From Rhodospirillaceae bacterium (GTDB lineage: Bacteria > Pseudomonadota > Alphaproteobacteria > SHVZ01): a stretch of 64,000 nucleotides of DNA. Both the position numbers and the translations under genes were made by a program. Within the stretch, counting starts at the first letter, position 1, and every line of letters starts with the position of its first letter. The stretch lies in assembly GCA_016792585.1 (NCBI GenBank), contig JAEULB010000100.1:1-64000 (forward strand), read 5' to 3'. Of this stretch, positions 61,694 to 64,000 are shown one piece after another. The notes below the pieces were generated by a model that searched no databases, was not told the DNA's origin, and saw only the letters and a list, made by a program, of their open reading frames with translations.

Positions 61694-62467
61694 ATGCCCG
61701 ATTCCCAGCCGACCTACGCCAGCGAGACAATCGAGCTTCTGCACAGGCGCGTCAGCGTGCGCCGCTACAAGCCCGACCCGGTACCGGAAGCGATGGTCGA
61801 GGCGATCCTAAAGGCGGCGTTCCGCGCACCGACCTCGTCCAACATCCAGTCCTACTCGGTGGTGGTGGTCCGCGACCGCGAGGTCTTGAGGAAGCTGGCG
61901 CCGATCACCAGCCACCAGAGGCATGTGCTTGAGGCGCCGGTGTTCCTGGCATTCTGCGCCGACCTCACGCGCATCGCCTTCGCGCTCGATCAGCGCGGGC
62001 ACTCGATCGTCGACAACAACATTGAGACCGGCCTGGTCTCCTCGATCGACGCGGCGCTGGTCGGCATGTCGGCGTCGCTCGCCGCCGAGTCGCTCGGCCT
62101 CCAGGGCGTCATGATCGGCGCGGTCCGCAACGATGCGTCGGCGAGCGCGAAGGTCTTGGGCTTGCCCGATCGCGTCTACTGCGTTTTCGGCATGTGCCTG
62201 GGCTTTCCGGACGAGGCGCCGGAGCGGAAGCCGCGCATGAGCTACGCCGGCATGGTCCATTACGACCAGTACGGCAATCAGCCCGGTGCCGGCGACCTGG
62301 CCTCGCACCTGGCCTCCTACGACGGCCAGCTCGCGACGCACTATCGTTCGACCGGGCGCGCCACCACCGACGACTCCTGGACCCACGACATGGACAAGAA
62401 GTTCCATCCGTGGCTCCGCGACAAGCTGCGCCAGCAGCTCAAGGAACGCGGCTTCGACTTCCGCTAG
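61694..62467 (+). CDS. Nitroreductase/NADPH-dependent FMN oxidoreductase (NfsA-like)
   Basis: The 257-aa FMN enzyme has ETIELLHRRVSVRRYKPDPVP with the FMN-binding Arg, FRAPTSSNIQSYSVVVV, SLGLQGVMIGAVRN and the C-terminal VFGMCLGFPDE. The longer C-terminus fits the NfsA/FRP group. It reduces nitro compounds, quinones or similar acceptors. Start ATG 61694 is 8 bases after the hydrolase gene. It ends in a CTAG shared with the kinase gene. Confidence 0.9.
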   Translation: MPDSQPTYASETIELLHRRVSVRRYKPDPVPEAMVEAILKAAFRAPTSSNIQSYSVVVVRDREVLRKLAPITSHQRHVLEAPVFLAFCADLTRIAFALDQRGHSIVDNNIETGLVSSIDAALVGMSASLAAESLGLQGVMIGAVRNDASASAKVLGLPDRVYCVFGMCLGFPDEAPERKPRMSYAGMVHYDQYGNQPGAGDLASHLASYDGQLATHYRSTGRATTDDSWTHDMDKKFHPWLRDKLRQQLKERGFDFR

Positions 62468-63912
62468 TCGAGCGGCAGGCTCAAGGTCACGCGGAAGCCG
62501 CCCTCGGTCCGGTTCTCGGCGACGGCGGAGCCGTTGAGCGCGGTCAGGTTGCGGCGGACCACCCAGAGGCCGAGGCCGAAACCGGCGCCGACCTCGGGCG
62601 GGCGGAACGACGACCCGCGCTCGAACAGGTGCGGCAGGCGATCGGGCGACACGCCCGGCCCGTCGTCCTCGACCACCAGGTTGGCGAGGTTCCTGTCGAC
62701 GGTCAGCGCGACGCGGATGGTGCCGCCCTTCGGCGAGAAGGTCAGCGCGTTGTCGAGCACTTGGTCGAGCGCTGCGGCGAGCAGGTTGCCGCCGCGCGGC
62801 AGGATGACGCCGGCATCTGCGACGACGCCGATCGCGATGTTGCGGGCGGCGGCGTCGGGCGTGATCCGCTCGGCCGCGGCTTCCATGATGGTGGCGATGT
62901 CGGTCGGCTCCTCCGACGGATCGAGGAGGGCGGCGGCGCTGTCGTCGAGGCGGCGCGCCTGCTCGACCATGCCGTCGAGACGGTCGAGCGCCTCTTCCAC
63001 GGCGGCGAGCGCGATCACGCCGCGGGCGTCGTTCGGATCGACGCGGCGGCGCAAGGGCTCGATCGCCTGTCGGATCGTGCCCAACGGCGTCTTGAACGCG
63101 TGCGCGGTCTCCTCGGCCGCGTCGCGGAGATGCGTCGCCGCCGCGCGCAGCCGCTCGACCATGCGGTCGAAGGCGGTCGCCACCGGATCCAGCTCGGGCA
63201 GCGGATTCGCATCGGCAAAGCGAGCGCGGGCGCGACCTGACGCGATGGTGCGGGCGGTGTGCGCGAACTGACGGATCGCGCCGCGGAGATCGAAGACGAT
63301 CAGCGCCACGATGATCGCGAAGGCCAGATAGAGGGCGGCGGCGATCTGTACCTCGCGCGACTGCCAGTAGGGCCGCCCGAGGCCGTTGCCGACTTCGGCC
63401 GCGACCACCAGCGCCCAGCATCCCCGCGGCGACTTGACCGGCACGATCGCGGTCGCGATCTCGGCCTGGCCGTCGCCGCGGTCGCGGCGGAGCGCCAGCG
63501 GGAAGTCGCCGGCACAGCTCTCGCCGAGCCGGTCCAGCACGCCGGTCTCCGCAAGCCGCGCCCGCACCAGCTCGGCCTCGGCCGGGGCGACCGCAGGCGC
63601 GGCGGCGACGAGGAGGAAGCCCGCTTCCGCCGGCTGTGCCGGCTTGAACAGCAGGCGGATCAGCAGGCTTTCCTGCTGGAAGGGTGTCAGCTCCTCGCTC
63701 AGGCGGAAGTTGGGCGTGGTCTCGGCGCGCGCCAGCCTCGGCGCGATCGCGCGGCCGACGGTGAGGCCCGTCGTCTGGATCGAGGTCAGCATCAGCTGCT
63801 GGCGCTGGTCGTCGGCGACCCGGAACACCTCGTAGAGGAGGACCGGAAGGGCGGCGAACAGGATGCCGAGAAGGATGCCGCGGGCGGCGAAGGAATGGAT
63901 CCAGCGCGCCAT
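62464..63912 (-). CDS. Sensor histidine kinase
   Basis: The 482-aa inner-membrane kinase has a first helix at about residues 9-30, a periplasmic sensor domain, a second helix near 185-206 (IAAALYLAFAIIVALIVFDL) and a HAMP-like linker. The phospho-accepting His is in AEETAHAFKTPLGTI. The ATP-binding boxes are LDNALTFS (N), VVEDDGPGVS (G1) and GAGFGLGLWVV (G2). It follows its response-regulator gene by one base, so the two form a two-component pair. The stimulus is unknown. Confidence 0.9.
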   Translation of the reverse strand: MARWIHSFAARGILLGILFAALPVLLYEVFRVADDQRQQLMLTSIQTTGLTVGRAIAPRLARAETTPNFRLSEELTPFQQESLLIRLLFKPAQPAEAGFLLVAAAPAVAPAEAELVRARLAETGVLDRLGESCAGDFPLALRRDRGDGQAEIATAIVPVKSPRGCWALVVAAEVGNGLGRPYWQSREVQIAAALYLAFAIIVALIVFDLRGAIRQFAHTARTIASGRARARFADANPLPELDPVATAFDRMVERLRAAATHLRDAAEETAHAFKTPLGTIRQAIEPLRRRVDPNDARGVIALAAVEEALDRLDGMVEQARRLDDSAAALLDPSEEPTDIATIMEAAAERITPDAAARNIAIGVVADAGVILPRGGNLLAAALDQVLDNALTFSPKGGTIRVALTVDRNLANLVVEDDGPGVSPDRLPHLFERGSSFRPPEVGAGFGLGLWVVRRNLTALNGSAVAENRTEGGFRVTLSLPLD

Positions 63913-63913
63913 C

Positions 63914-64000
63914 TCAGCTCCGCCAGCGATAGCCATAGCCGGGGTAGGCCTCGATCGCGTCGAATTCCTCGTCGATGTCGCGGAACTTCTGGCGGATGCG
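63914..64000 (-). CDS. Response regulator, OmpR/PhoB type, C-terminal fragment
   Basis: Only the last 28 codons are in the window, reading RIRQKFRDIDEEFDAIEAYP then GYGYRWRS and stop. This is the recognition-helix end and wing (GYGYRW) of an OmpR/PhoB winged-helix output domain. The gene continues past position 64000. It lies just upstream of the kinase gene on the same strand, indicating a co-transcribed pair. Confidence 0.85.
   Translation of the reverse strand, partial: RIRQKFRDIDEEFDAIEAYPGYGYRWRS

Overview
This window is a gene-dense, GC-rich (roughly 65-70%) stretch of an alphaproteobacterial chromosome. The block rplU-rpmA-obgE-proB-proA-nadD-rsfS-rlmH, read leftward, is in a typical alphaproteobacterial order. 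Abundant TctC/TRAP/ABC solute-binding proteins, CaiB-type CoA transferases and two EcfG-like promoter motifs also fit. The accessory content resembles metabolically versatile Rhodospirillales/Rhizobiales such as Reyranella-like organisms, but the genus is a guess. No insertion sequence, phage, CRISPR array or rRNA was seen. One tRNA-Ser(CGA) is present.

Layout. 1-7.25 kb (minus strand): ahcY (truncated by the window edge) behind its own promoter and a SahR-like palindrome; the housekeeping run rlmH, rsfS, nadD, proA, proB, obgE, rpmA, rplU from a clear sigma-70 promoter; then tRNA-Ser. 7.3-15.6 kb: an FMN alpha-hydroxy-acid dehydrogenase, a small basic exported protein behind an EcfG-like promoter, a lone receiver protein, a Pro-rich membrane protein, a three-gene exported di-haem peroxidase/YtkA-like/amidohydrolase operon, and two flavoproteins with a small lipoprotein between them. 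15.6-21.2 kb (minus): seven tightly packed genes joining a TctCBA tripartite transporter to a CaiB-type CoA transferase and two MaoC-like dehydratase subunits. 21.4-26.6 kb: small envelope proteins (a second EcfG-like promoter), a TIM-barrel isomerase-like protein, a C45 acyltransferase-like protein, an IdnD-like dehydrogenase and a PhyH-family dioxygenase. 26.6-34.6 kb: an Fbp-type ABC transporter flanked by PhyH and TauD dioxygenases, an MFS exporter, and a gamma-glutamyltransferase whose leader can fold over its ribosome site. 35-40.5 kb: a 1068-residue secreted metzincin with duplicated C-terminal modules, an aldo/keto reductase and an isocitrate-lyase-like protein.

40.48-43.8 kb is a Zur-type zinc-starvation operon: a perfect 13-bp palindrome overlapping the probable promoter, a DUF2946-like small protein, an outer-membrane porin-like protein, a ZnuA-like binding protein and a ZnuB-like permease. 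No ATPase gene lies beside it. 43.8-48.2 kb: a small exported protein, a beta-lactamase-family hydrolase, a conspicuously AT-richer dienelactone-hydrolase-like gene and a lone family-5 binding protein.

48.3-55.25 kb is the most coherent accessory system: a divergent TetR regulator with a 14-bp palindromic operator, then quinate/shikimate dehydrogenase, a complete DctPQM TRAP transporter, type II dehydroquinase and a two-domain 3-dehydroshikimate dehydratase. Together they predict uptake of quinate or shikimate and conversion to protocatechuate. A hairpin ends this unit. 55.3-64 kb: a second gamma-glutamyltransferase, HyuB/HyuA (5-oxoprolinase/hydantoinase type), a MetX-like alpha/beta hydrolase, a nitroreductase, and a histidine kinase with the tail of its response regulator at the window edge.
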